64,000 bases of DNA from Actinomadura craniellae (GTDB taxonomy: Bacteria > Actinomycetota > Actinomycetes > Streptosporangiales > Streptosporangiaceae). The DNA is taken from the NCBI RefSeq assembly GCF_003289645.1, contig NZ_QLYX01000005.1, forward strand, positions 409,140 to 473,139. Reading direction: 5' to 3'. Every line of letters begins with the position of its first letter. Positions within the stretch are counted from its first letter, which is position 1. A model generated the notes under the pieces. It made no database searches, was not told the DNA's origin, and saw nothing but the letters and a program-made list of their open reading frames with translations. Below are positions 33,354 to 43,482 of the stretch, one piece after another. The position numbers were made by a program, and so were the translations under genes.

Positions 33354-34049
33354 ATGGACACGAGGACCCGGATCCTGGAGGTGACCGCACGCCTGCTGGC
33401 CGACTCACCCGTCGGGGACGTCTCGACCCAGGCGGTGTGCGAGGCGGCCAGGGTGGACGCCGCGGACCTGTACCGGCACTTCGGCGACAAGGCGGGCCTG
33501 CTCGCGGCCGTCGTCGATCACGGCTTCAAGGAGTACCTGGAGCGGAAGCGGTCCTTCGTCCTCTCCGACGACCCGGTGCGCGACCTGGTCGCCGGCTGGG
33601 ACGGCCACGTGACCTTCGCCCTCGAGCGGCCGCACCTCTACCGGCTGATGTACTCGTCCGCGATCACCACCGCCTCGGTCGCCGCGGTCGAGACCTACCG
33701 GCTGCTGACCTCCCGCCTGGAACGCTGCGCGGCCGTCGGGCGGCTGCGCGTCTCCCCGCACGTCGCCGCGCAGCGGGTGATGGCGGCGAACGTGGGCGTG
33801 GCCCTGATGCTGATCACCCGCCCCGGCACCTTCACCGACCCCGGCCTGTCCCACGCGATCCGGGACGCGGTCTACGGCGAGATCCTCCTCCCCGAGGACG
33901 CCGCCGAACCGGCCGGAGAGGCCATCGGCCCGACGGCGGCCCGGCTGGGCGAACTGCTCCGCCGGCACCCACCCCCCTCCCTGTCCCCGGCCGAAACCGC
34001 CCTCCTCCAGCAGTGGCTGACCGCCCTGTCCGACGACTCAGGGCATTGA
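33354..34049 (+). CDS. TetR-family regulator
   Basis: A 231-residue repressor with an N-terminal helix-turn-helix ('VSTQAVCEAARVDAADLYRHF', about residues 22-45). The C-terminal ligand domain has 'FALERPHLYRLMYSS', seen in a large actinobacterial TetR subgroup. It starts with ATG at 33354. The divergent PH-like membrane protein gene, 74 bp away, is the likeliest target. No inducer can be named. Confidence 0.87.
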   Translation: MDTRTRILEVTARLLADSPVGDVSTQAVCEAARVDAADLYRHFGDKAGLLAAVVDHGFKEYLERKRSFVLSDDPVRDLVAGWDGHVTFALERPHLYRLMYSSAITTASVAAVETYRLLTSRLERCAAVGRLRVSPHVAAQRVMAANVGVALMLITRPGTFTDPGLSHAIRDAVYGEILLPEDAAEPAGEAIGPTAARLGELLRRHPPPSLSPAETALLQQWLTALSDDSGH

Positions 34050-34084
34050 CGGACCTGAACCGCCGTCGGTGACCTCGGGCCGTA

Positions 34085-34528
34085 TTACGCCTGCTCAAGT
34101 GCTTCTCCCCGGAGAGCCCGGCGTTCGGGCGCCGCAGGTGTGATGACCGCCCAGACGACCTTGCCGCCTTCGTTGAGCGGCCGGACGCCCCACTGGTCGG
34201 CGAGCTGTTCGACCAGGAACAGGCCGCGCCCGGACTCGGCCGCGTGGTTCGGCGGGGGGACCACCGGCCGCTCCGGACTCCGGTCCCACACCTCGATCAC
34301 CGGGTTTCCGTCCTCGCTGAGGAAGGTCCGCACCACCACCGGCCCGCCGCCCGCCGAGCCGTGCGTGACCGCGTTGGTCGCCAGCTCGCTCACCACCAGC
34401 CGCGCGGCGGAGTCGTCCAGACCCCAGCGGGCGAACGCCGCACCGACGAACCGCCGGGCGCTTCGCACGGCTTCCGGTCGCGCCGGGAGGACGGTCGTCT
34501 CCGCCGTTGACTCGACGGCTGTCTCCAT
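34085..34528 (-). CDS. Serine/threonine-kinase-like ATPase (anti-sigma HATPase family)
   Basis: A 147-residue single-domain HATPase_c protein. The ATP-lid motifs are 'VVSELATNAVTHGSAG' (N box), 'EVWDRSPERP' (G1) and 'GRGLFLVEQLADQWG' (G2). The ATG at 34528 has GTGGAGT upstream. It is divergent from a DUF5753 helix-turn-helix gene followed by DUF397. This trio recurs in Streptomyces and relatives near developmental loci, where the ATPase may act as an anti-sigma-like partner. Confidence 0.88.
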   Translation of the reverse strand: METAVESTAETTVLPARPEAVRSARRFVGAAFARWGLDDSAARLVVSELATNAVTHGSAGGGPVVVRTFLSEDGNPVIEVWDRSPERPVVPPPNHAAESGRGLFLVEQLADQWGVRPLNEGGKVVWAVITPAAPERRALRGEALEQA

Positions 34529-34666
34529 ACTTGACTCCACTTCGCTCGTTTTGGCTCCATCAATCCACGAGCCGTCGTAGCGTAGTGGGCAAATAACCGA
34601 ACGCAAGCAGGCGGGTTCCGTCTACTTGTCTTTCCTTTCGTTTGCTACCACTGAGAGGCCCGCGCG

Positions 34667-35449
34667 ATGGCTGTCAAGAAGCTGACACCCGAACTGAAGG
34701 CGTTCGGCTCGGAGGTGGCCCGTCTCCGCGAAGAGGTGGGCTTGACCCGAACTGAGCTGGCTGAATTGTTGAATGTGACTCGCAGTTACGTCGGTCAGGT
34801 CGAGGCAGGGACCACTCGCTGCCGGCGAGAATTCGCGATAAGGATTGACGGCGCGCTCAATAGCGGTAGCGTTCTTGTGGACGGCTGGGACGATCTTCTT
34901 CAGTCGGCGAACTACCCGCGCTGGTTCGTGGACTTCCCCAAAGCCGAGGGGTCGGCTACCTTCCTGCGTGCCTACGAGAACACTCTCGTGTACGGGTTGC
35001 TGCAAATCGAGGAATATGCTCGCGCGCTGTTGATGAAGGACGAGTTGATTTCTGCTCGGATGAAACGGCAAGCGATCCTGGCCCGTAGCGATCGACCAAT
35101 GGTCTGCGTGGTAATGAACGAAAGTGTGCTATTTCGGCAGGTTGGGAGTCGCGAGACGATGCGGGACCAACTCGAACACCTGGCTACGGTTTCCAGCTGG
35201 GACAACGTGACTCTGCAGATAGCGCCTACGGCGTACTATCGCGGTGCGCATGGGGCGTTCACTATCGCGACGCAGTCCAATGGGGGTGAAGTCATCTACC
35301 TGGCCACCGCGGCCGGAGGAACCATCTCCAACGAGTCGGATGACGTGTTGCATGTGGCGAAGGCGTTCGCCACACTGCAAGCACGTGCGCTCCCGGTAGA
35401 CGCTTCACGGGATCTGATTTGGAAGGTTGTGCAGGAGCGATGGACATGA
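34667..35449 (+). CDS. XRE-type helix-turn-helix regulator with DUF5753
   Basis: A 260-residue DNA-binding protein. The helix-turn-helix is at about residues 14-60 ('LREEVGLTRTELAELLNVTRSYVGQVEAG'). The rest is the DUF5753 domain ('FVDFPKAEGSATFLRAYENTLVYGLLQ' and 'LEHLATVSSWDNVTLQIAP'). The family includes WhiJ-like developmental regulators. The gene is clearly less GC-rich than its neighbours, which suggests later acquisition. It overlaps the next gene by 4 bp (ATGA), so the two are translated together. Confidence 0.9.
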   Translation: MAVKKLTPELKAFGSEVARLREEVGLTRTELAELLNVTRSYVGQVEAGTTRCRREFAIRIDGALNSGSVLVDGWDDLLQSANYPRWFVDFPKAEGSATFLRAYENTLVYGLLQIEEYARALLMKDELISARMKRQAILARSDRPMVCVVMNESVLFRQVGSRETMRDQLEHLATVSSWDNVTLQIAPTAYYRGAHGAFTIATQSNGGEVIYLATAAGGTISNESDDVLHVAKAFATLQARALPVDASRDLIWKVVQERWT

Positions 35450-35625
35450 CCATGGTTGTCTGGCGCAAGGCGCGTCGTAGCGACGACATGGGAGGTAACT
35501 GTATTGAGCTTGCCCCCATGCCTGATGGTGTGGGCATACGAGACAGCAAGGACCCCGACGGCCCCAGGTTGATCATTGGCCGTTCGGCTTTCCAGGCATT
35601 CACCACCGCGCTGAAACGGCATTGA
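35446..35625 (+). CDS. DUF397 small protein
   Basis: A 59-residue protein beginning 'MTMVVWRKARRSDDMGGNC', the standard start of DUF397. The ATG at 35446 overlaps the TGA of the helix-turn-helix gene and has AGGAG 8 bases upstream; an ATG at 35440 is too close to it. DUF397 proteins are nearly always partners of DUF5753 regulators and are thought to antagonise them. Confidence 0.92.
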   Translation: MTMVVWRKARRSDDMGGNCIELAPMPDGVGIRDSKDPDGPRLIIGRSAFQAFTTALKRH

Positions 35626-35641
35626 AACCGTTCATCCGCCA

Positions 35642-35693
35642 GTGATCCTTCAGCTTTCGTGGCGCTATAGTGCGCCAAAAGCTGAAGGATCAC
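35642..35693. repeat. GATCCTTCAGC palindromic element, copy B
   Basis: Perfect 16 bp arms GTGATCCTTCAGCTTT / AAAGCTGAAGGATCAC surround GGCGC-TATAGT-GCGCC. Same core as copies at 12547 and 35711. It lies 17 bp after the DUF397 stop. Confidence 0.88.
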
Positions 35694-35710
35694 GCGCCGG
35701 AGGCGAGGCG

Positions 35711-35768
35711 TGGCTGATCCTTCAGCGTTCGGTGCGCTCCGGCGCCTTGGATGCTGAAGGATCAGCCA
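35711..35768. repeat. GATCCTTCAGC palindromic element, copy C
   Basis: Perfect 16 bp arms TGGCTGATCCTTCAGC / GCTGAAGGATCAGCCA with a 26-base loop containing GGTGCGCTCCGGCGCC. It lies 18 bp from copy B and before the stop of the convergent secreted protein gene. Confidence 0.88.
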
Positions 35769-35803
35769 GCCCAGCGGATATGTGCGTGATCAGCCGGGGT
35801 TTT

Positions 35804-36853
35804 TCAGCGGAAGCGTTCGATGAGTGGGGTGGGGCCGTGGCCGGCGGCCCAGAGCGAGCGGGTGTTCCCTATCTGGGCGAGGCCGTACATGGTCGGGCGG
35901 GTGGGGATCGGCTGGGTGCGGGGGACCCGGGTCCAGGTGGTGCCGTCGAAGTGGTGGTAGTAGGTGTCGCGGTTGGTCTGCAACCAGAGGCCGCCGCGGC
36001 CGTCGGAGGCGATGCCGCCGAGGAAGCCCGGGTCGTCGGCGAGGGCGCCGACCTGCTGGAGGCTGGAGGGCGGCGGGGGCTGGTGCTCGGTCCAGGTGGT
36101 GCCGTCCCAGTGCAGTACTCGCGGGCCGGAGAAGAGCGGGTCGAACGGCAGGGTGTAGACCCAGACGTCGTTCGCGGCCAGGGGGAGGATCTGCAGGACC
36201 CAGTGCGGCCACTGGCCGGGGAGGGGGACCGGGGTCCAGGCTGTGCCGTCGTAGCGGGCGAGCGGCCCGCCGGTGCCGCCGGCCCACACGTCGTGGGGTG
36301 TGCGGGCGGCGATGGCCGACGGGGAGATCCCGGGATCATGCCGGACCCAGTCCCCGCCCTGGCGTTGCAGGACCGCGCAGTCCGACTCGGTGCAGCCGAC
36401 CGACCAGGCGGTGCCGCCGGAGTCGACGGACACCCCCAGCGGTTTCGCCAGCGGGTAGGGCACGGCGCGCCAGGCCCGGCCGTTCCAGCGCAGCGCCCGG
36501 ACATCGGCGGGGTTCGCGGACTGACCGACGGCCCAGGCGTTCGCCGGGCCGCGCGCGTCGACGTCCACCAGCTCCGGCGCGGTCCCGGCGGGCACGGCCT
36601 GGCGATCCCAGGCCGTGCCGTTCCAGCGCAGGACGACCGGCACGGTGGCACCCGCCTCCGAACCCACCACCCACGCGGCCCGGCGGTTGGGCGCGGTGAC
36701 GCCGTGGAGAGCGGCGGGCGCCGCCAGCGCGGGCGTCGCGGCGGGGACCCACTGCCCAGGCGGCGGCTCGGCCAGCGCCCGGCCGGGCAGGGCCGTGACC
36801 AGCGCACCGGCCAGCGCGAGCGGAACGGTACGGCGAACGAGGACGGACACCAC
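35804..36853 (-). CDS. Secreted beta-propeller-like protein
   Basis: A 349-residue protein with a signal peptide (cleavage near ALA, about residue 27). It has six or seven repeats of the type 'WNGTAWDRQAVP', 'WNGRAWRAVPYP', 'YDGTAWTPVPLP', 'WDGTTWTEHQPP' and 'FDGTTWTRVPRT', each followed by a D-V-W or A-W strand. Such Trp-rich repeats form beta-propellers in secreted actinobacterial proteins. Two Cys (GCTESDC) may be disulfide-linked. The start is one of two adjacent GTGs (36853 or 36850) after CTGGAGG. No enzyme residues are recognised. Confidence 0.75.
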   Translation of the reverse strand: MVSVLVRRTVPLALAGALVTALPGRALAEPPPGQWVPAATPALAAPAALHGVTAPNRRAAWVVGSEAGATVPVVLRWNGTAWDRQAVPAGTAPELVDVDARGPANAWAVGQSANPADVRALRWNGRAWRAVPYPLAKPLGVSVDSGGTAWSVGCTESDCAVLQRQGGDWVRHDPGISPSAIAARTPHDVWAGGTGGPLARYDGTAWTPVPLPGQWPHWVLQILPLAANDVWVYTLPFDPLFSGPRVLHWDGTTWTEHQPPPPSSLQQVGALADDPGFLGGIASDGRGGLWLQTNRDTYYHHFDGTTWTRVPRTQPIPTRPTMYGLAQIGNTRSLWAAGHGPTPLIERFR

Positions 36854-37297
36854 GGAGACCTCCAGGCGGGGCGGGATCTGTCGTGGGTCCGGTGATGCGG
36901 CCAGTCCGCCGCATCCCACCACAGCGTTCAGTGGCGAAGATAACCCCGGGGAACCCGCCGAGCAGCCTGCGCTCATGACCACAACCGGCAATCTCGCCGC
37001 CTCGGCGGGCCAGGCTGCGGAGCGGACGATTCTGGTGCCGACGTCACGATCACCGTCGGGCAGGGTGGCTGGATGGTTGCCGTGCCGAGGGCCGAGGACG
37101 ATCCGGCGGCGAACTAGTGCGGTGTCCAGCAACGTTCGCCGGGTCCCCCTGCCTCGGAACGTGATCGTGGAGGATAGGTGGGGCTGGGACCCCACCTATC
37201 CTCCACGATCACGTTCCGGGCAAGCCGCAAGGGGAGGTCGGCAAACGTTGCTGGACACCGCACTAGGGAGGCTGCCCCGGGAACCCGGCGCCTGATG
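36854..37297. other. Non-coding stretch containing the nested inverted repeat
   Basis: 36854-37113 is the leader of the secreted protein and shows no gene. 37114-37266 is the nested inverted repeat described separately. 37267-37297 is the tail of the rloB transcript. Confidence 0.6.
37114..37266. mobile_element. 153 bp nested inverted-repeat (MITE-like) element
   Basis: The outer arms at 37114-37136 and 37244-37266 are perfect 23 bp inverted repeats beginning CTAGTGCGGTGTCCAGCAAC. Inside them, 37156-37183 and 37190-37217 are perfect 28 bp inverted repeats around a 6-base centre. The parts between the arms are only partly complementary. The element ends in CTAG on both sides, has no room for a transposase and has ends like an insertion sequence. 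It is best read as a non-autonomous transposable element; a large regulatory hairpin is the alternative. Confidence 0.7.
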
Positions 37298-37879
37298 TCA
37301 GGGGCGGCGGATCTTGTGGGTGAGGGGCCAGACGCCGGTCGTGGGGTTGCGGGTGTGCGAGGCCCCGCTGGGGTCGAGGCGTTCGGCGCGTCCGCAGGCA
37401 TGGGGGACGCCGTCGGCGAAGTGCCGGAAGTCCAACTCCGTCTTGTCGTAGGCGGGGAGATGCTTGCAGAGCAGCTTCAAGACCTCAGCCGTAGAAATGT
37501 GCGAGGTGTGGTCGGCGTGGTGCAGTAGCAGCCAGAGTTCGAAGCAGGGGTTGGACACCGCGACCCGGACGCCGTTCCGCTTCGCGATGGCGGCGGCCTG
37601 CTCGATGTCGCGGAACTCGTCCACGTCGAGAACACACCAGACCTCGTCGAAGTCGTCCCGGTCGAGCTTCCTTAACTTGACCGCGTGCCGGACGACCTCG
37701 GTCGGCGACTTGGGATACGCCTTCACCTCAATCTTCACGGCGGCGTTGCGCTCGGCCCGGCGCAACCCCTCGAAGTACTGCTTCTCCGTCCGGAGACCGC
37801 CGCAGACGATGAGAATCCGGGTGGCGAGCGGACGAGTCGCCCGGGGGCGCCTGCTGGTGCGCCCTTCCCGTCTACCCAT
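37298..37879 (-). CDS. rloB: RloB-family protein (AbiLii-like, Toprim-type)
   Basis: A 193-residue protein of the RloB family. Glu32 in GGLRTEKQYF and the Asp85-x-Asp87 pair in VLDVDEF give the E and D-x-D pattern of a Toprim-like nuclease. A Cys/Phe-Glu segment 'VSNPCFELWLLLHH' is typical of the family. The usual family motif is 'GExTE'; here it is 'GGLRTE'. The gene overlaps the end of rloA by 8 bp. With RloA it forms a known two-gene phage-defence or abortive infection module (AbiL), inferred to be triggered by the ATPase. Confidence 0.8.
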   Translation of the reverse strand: MGRREGRTSRRPRATRPLATRILIVCGGLRTEKQYFEGLRRAERNAAVKIEVKAYPKSPTEVVRHAVKLRKLDRDDFDEVWCVLDVDEFRDIEQAAAIAKRNGVRVAVSNPCFELWLLLHHADHTSHISTAEVLKLLCKHLPAYDKTELDFRHFADGVPHACGRAERLDPSGASHTRNPTTGVWPLTHKIRRP

Positions 37880-39281
37880 TGGCGGCGTGCCGCTCGTCCA
37901 GAGCCGTGGAGAAATCCGCCGGATCCAGGAACGGAATCGCTCCCACCGACCCGCCGAGATACCTGCGCTCCCAGTTCAGGCCCTGCCGCGGTTTGAAGTC
38001 GGTCAGCGGGAACAGGCGGGTCTCTCCGGTCGGCGTCTTCTCGGCGAACCACACCTCGTCTCGTCGCAGTACTTCTTCTCCTTGCTGCCGGGCCAGGAGT
38101 GAAGTGTCGTGCGTGGTGAAGATCAGTTGTGCTCCATGCGGATTGGTCTCATCGTTCTGGAACAGCCGCACGAACTCTCGGACCAGCAGCGGGTGCAGGC
38201 TGGCATCCAGTTCGTCCACGAGCAGCACCTGCCCGCCGTCCAGGGCATCGAGGGTCGTTCCGAGAAAGTCGAACCAGGTCTGGGTTCCCCGCGACTCTTC
38301 GGAGAGCGGGATGCGAACCGGCCCGTCTGGCGTGTTCCTGATGGTGTTGATTTTCGGTGTGCCCGCAGTCGGCAGGGTGGAAGCAGGGCCGAAGTCGAAG
38401 AGATGCACGTCCCGTCCCGCCTCGATGTTTATGACGCTCCTTGAAAAGAAATCAGGACGGCTGGAAGGCGGATGGTGGAGTTGCTGGTCGCTCAGCCTGA
38501 GCTTTTGCAGCATCTCTATGATCCGCTTGGTGTCGAGCTCTCCGGCCTCCTCAGCCTGGGTCAGGAAGCTTCGCAGTACGTTTATCGTCTCTCTTCCGCT
38601 CTCGACCTCGATACCGGATATCCCGAGGTCCGCGGAATTCATGAGTTGAATCATGCGGCCCGCGTTGTCCTTGCGCGCCAGCTGCCGTAGGGCGCTGCGG
38701 CGGCGTTCCAGTGGGTCGAGCTGGTGGGCGATCACCAGGGAGGTCTCGAACCAGGCGAAGATGGGAGCGGCCTGTTCCAGGTTGTGCTGGGCGGCGGCGC
38801 TGAGGAAGAGGCTGTTGGGGCGGGTGACCTCTTCGATGGTGCTCTTCGGGCCGCGCAGGGTGTCGCCGAAGTGGAAGTCGTCGCCGTCCCGTTCGAAGAG
38901 GACGCGGCGGCGGCCGTGCGGGTAGGTGTACAGCCACTCCTCGGTGATGCGGTCGTCGTCGGCGCCGAAGCCGTACACGTATCTCTGGCCGTCCAGCAGC
39001 AGGTCCACTCCGAAGGTGGACGGCTCGGCCTCGGCGGAGCGGGCCAGGGCGAAGCGGTCGCGCGGTACGCCGCCGAGCGGACCCCACTGGGCGAAGGACT
39101 CCAGGACGGCGCGGCGCATGAAGCCGAGGGCGTCCAGCAGGTTGGACTTGCCGGAGGCGTTGGCGCCGTAGACGCCCGCGACGGGGGTGACCGGCCGGGT
39201 CTTGTCGTAGGCGGGCAGCAGCAGCAACTCCTGCTCGCCGTAGAACGAGCGGTGGTTGGCGACGCGGAAGCTCAGCAGCAT
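37872..39281 (-). CDS. rloA: RloA-family AAA ATPase (AbiLi-like, OLD/SMC type)
   Basis: A 469-residue ATPase. The Walker A is GANASGKSN (about residues 39-47). An ABC-type signature region 'LSEESRGTQTW' precedes Walker B 'VLLVDELDASLHP'. The switch His is in IFTTHDTSLL. This is the AAA15/OLD-like family of RloA and AbiLi. The ATG at 39281 has GAGGG upstream and is preferred over a GTG at 39287. It is co-transcribed with rloB. The organisation resembles split OLD or PARIS systems, in which the ATPase senses a phage protein and releases a Toprim nuclease. Confidence 0.85.
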   Translation of the reverse strand: MLLSFRVANHRSFYGEQELLLLPAYDKTRPVTPVAGVYGANASGKSNLLDALGFMRRAVLESFAQWGPLGGVPRDRFALARSAEAEPSTFGVDLLLDGQRYVYGFGADDDRITEEWLYTYPHGRRRVLFERDGDDFHFGDTLRGPKSTIEEVTRPNSLFLSAAAQHNLEQAAPIFAWFETSLVIAHQLDPLERRRSALRQLARKDNAGRMIQLMNSADLGISGIEVESGRETINVLRSFLTQAEEAGELDTKRIIEMLQKLRLSDQQLHHPPSSRPDFFSRSVINIEAGRDVHLFDFGPASTLPTAGTPKINTIRNTPDGPVRIPLSEESRGTQTWFDFLGTTLDALDGGQVLLVDELDASLHPLLVREFVRLFQNDETNPHGAQLIFTTHDTSLLARQQGEEVLRRDEVWFAEKTPTGETRLFPLTDFKPRQGLNWERRYLGGSVGAIPFLDPADFSTALDERHAANG

Positions 39282-39304
39282 GGCCACCCTCGATTGAAAG
39301 CCGG

Positions 39305-39349
39305 ATCGTGCGAACTACTTGCACGATACCCATTCTGATCCGGGATCAG
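39305..39349. promoter_or_regulatory. Two palindromes in the rloAB promoter
   Basis: ATCGTGC-N9-GCACGAT (39305-39327) and CTGATCC-G-GGATCAG (39335-39349) are both perfect. They lie 24 and 54 bp before the rloA start. They suggest that the defence operon is held repressed by an unlinked regulator. Confidence 0.55.
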
Positions 39350-39453
39350 TGCCCGGTTCCCTCCTCGAAACGCACTGTTGCACTGTTCTTCGCTGTGGCG
39401 GCAAGGCGGAAGCGGCCCCGAGCCGATCGCGGGGTCGGGTCGCGGTGGCCGGG

Positions 39454-39810
39454 CTACCTGTATCTCTCGGCGAGCTGGGACTCCAGGTGCAGGCAGGCCA
39501 CCAGGAGGAGCAGAGCGGCGGCGGCCTGGAGGAGGGGGAGGGGCAGCCACCACAGGGTGATCCGCCCGGTGCGGGCGACCAGGAACAGAGTCAGTGCCTG
39601 AGCGGCGGAGATGAACAGGCACAGCAGGCTGACGAGGGCGCCCGCCGCCGGCCCGTTGGTGTTGCTTCCGTCCCCCATGACGGAGACCGCCCAGGCCATC
39701 AGCAGGATGAGCACCACGCACGCCGAGCCGAGCACGTTGGCCAGCAGGAACGTCACCAGCAGGAACCGGGCCCAGGGGGTGGCGGGTGAGGCCCGTGGCC
39801 GAGAGTCCAT
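39454..39810 (-). CDS. Small membrane protein, unknown
   Basis: A 118-residue protein with three hydrophobic helices (about residues 14-42, 55-75 and 83-108) and short loops. The ATG at 39810 has GGAAGG upstream. No family is recognised. It lies between the rloAB promoter and the small basic protein and has no evident link to either. Confidence 0.55.
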   Translation of the reverse strand: MDSRPRASPATPWARFLLVTFLLANVLGSACVVLILLMAWAVSVMGDGSNTNGPAAGALVSLLCLFISAAQALTLFLVARTGRITLWWLPLPLLQAAAALLLLVACLHLESQLAERYR

Positions 39811-39937
39811 CGTCGTCCGCCTTCCGGTGGGGCCGCGGGGGACGGCTCCGCCGCCCATCATGCCCGCCGCCGGCGGCACCGGTTCGAACACGGACCGGCG
39901 GGCCGCCCGCGTTCGGGCAGCCCGCCGGGGACGAGGT

Positions 39938-40102
39938 TCAGCGGCCGCCGCGGTGCGTGGTGCGGGTGGGCAGGCGGCGGGCATTCGGGCGGGCGCCGCG
40001 GGCGAAGGCCGCGGACTTGCGGTCGAGACCGCCCCCGAACCGCTGGTTCAGCTCGTTCTTCTTGTTCTTCTTGCCTTTTCCGGCAGCGTCTGACTCTCGC
40101 AT
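39938..40102 (-). CDS. Small basic protein, 54 residues
   Basis: Reading from the ATG at 40102, which has a perfect GGAGG 8 bases upstream, the product is rich in Lys, Arg and Asn ('GKGKKNKKNELNQRF') and has no hydrophobic helix. It resembles short hypothetical proteins of other actinomycetes, but no function is known. It may bind nucleic acid because of its charge; this is inference. Confidence 0.55.
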   Translation of the reverse strand: MRESDAAGKGKKNKKNELNQRFGGGLDRKSAAFARGARPNARRLPTRTTHRGGR

Positions 40103-40440
40103 GAATGGAACCTCCGGGCGCGTTGAATTACGGCCGCAACGGGCCGTTGAAAATGGTGATGAAGGCTCGCTGGACCCCGGACGGAACATCACGACGCACG
40201 CCCGGACCGGCCTGCAAGCAGGAAAAGGCCAGGTGGGCGAAGCGATGAACGGATGCCGGAAGGGCGAGTGGGAGGTGCGCTCTCAAGGCCGGGTGCCGGC
40301 CGAGGCTGCGGGTTCAACCCGAAGGGATCAGATCTCCATGTCGGCGACTTTATCCGACACGACCCGGCGGCCGTCAAGCCCAATTCGCAAAGAAATAAAA
40401 AGCGGGGCGCCCGCCAGGGGCGCCCCGCTCCGGCTGGTGG
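40103..40440. other. Non-coding stretch between small protein and clpB
   Basis: It contains the clpB terminator at its right end. The rest (40103-40400) shows no supported gene and probably carries the promoter of the small basic protein. Confidence 0.5.
40401..40429 (-). terminator. Rho-independent terminator of the dnaK-clpB operon
   Basis: Perfect 12 bp arms AGCGGGGCGCCC / GGGCGCCCCGCT with a 5-base loop. On the minus strand they are followed by TTTTTATTTC. Confidence 0.92.
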
Positions 40441-43038
<2,598 letters not shown>

Positions 43039-43482
43039 CTACTCCCCCTCGCTGCGCTGTCGCCAGAGCACCACGCTCGTCTGCCTGATCGGTACCAGTT
43101 CGCCCCCCGGCGGCCGGGTCCGGTCGCGGTGCAGTTGCGCCAACCGGGCGGCCACCGCGCGGGTGGACTCCAGCTCGCCGGCCATGTCCTCGGCGGTGCG
43201 GCGGAGCCGGTCGAGTTCCTCGTGCAGCCGCACGTTCTCCCGCTGGAGTTCCAGGATGTGTTTGATGCCGGCGAGGTTGATGCCCTCCTCCTGGGAGAGC
43301 CGCTGGATCTCGCGGAGCATCACGATGTCGCGCATCGAGTAGCGGCGGCCCCGCCCGGCGCTGCGTCCGGGGCTGACCAGGCCCATCCGGTCGTAGGTGC
43401 GCAGGGTCTGCGGGTGCAGCCCGGACAGTTGCGCCGCCACCGAGATCACATAGACCGGGGTGTCGTCGCCGAAGGGATCCAT
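43039..43482 (-). CDS. hspR: HspR, MerR-family heat-shock repressor
   Basis: A 147-residue repressor with an N-terminal MerR helix-turn-helix ('[27 protein letters not shown]') and a coiled coil after residue 75. HspR binds HAIR sites with DnaK as co-repressor. Its start overlaps the dnaJ stop: GTG at 43485 or ATG at 43482, the latter with better spacing to GGGAGG. A candidate HAIR site lies before dnaK, so this gene represses its own operon. Confidence 0.95.
   Translation of the reverse strand: MDPFGDDTPVYVISVAAQLSGLHPQTLRTYDRMGLVSPGRSAGRGRRYSMRDIVMLREIQRLSQEEGINLAGIKHILELQRENVRLHEELDRLRRTAEDMAGELESTRAVAARLAQLHRDRTRPPGGELVPIRQTSVVLWRQRSEGE

Noticed and set aside
37114..37266. Reading frames across the nested inverted repeat
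   Set aside because: Near-identical short peptides read from both strands only because the DNA is a palindrome. No ribosome-binding site or codon bias supports them.
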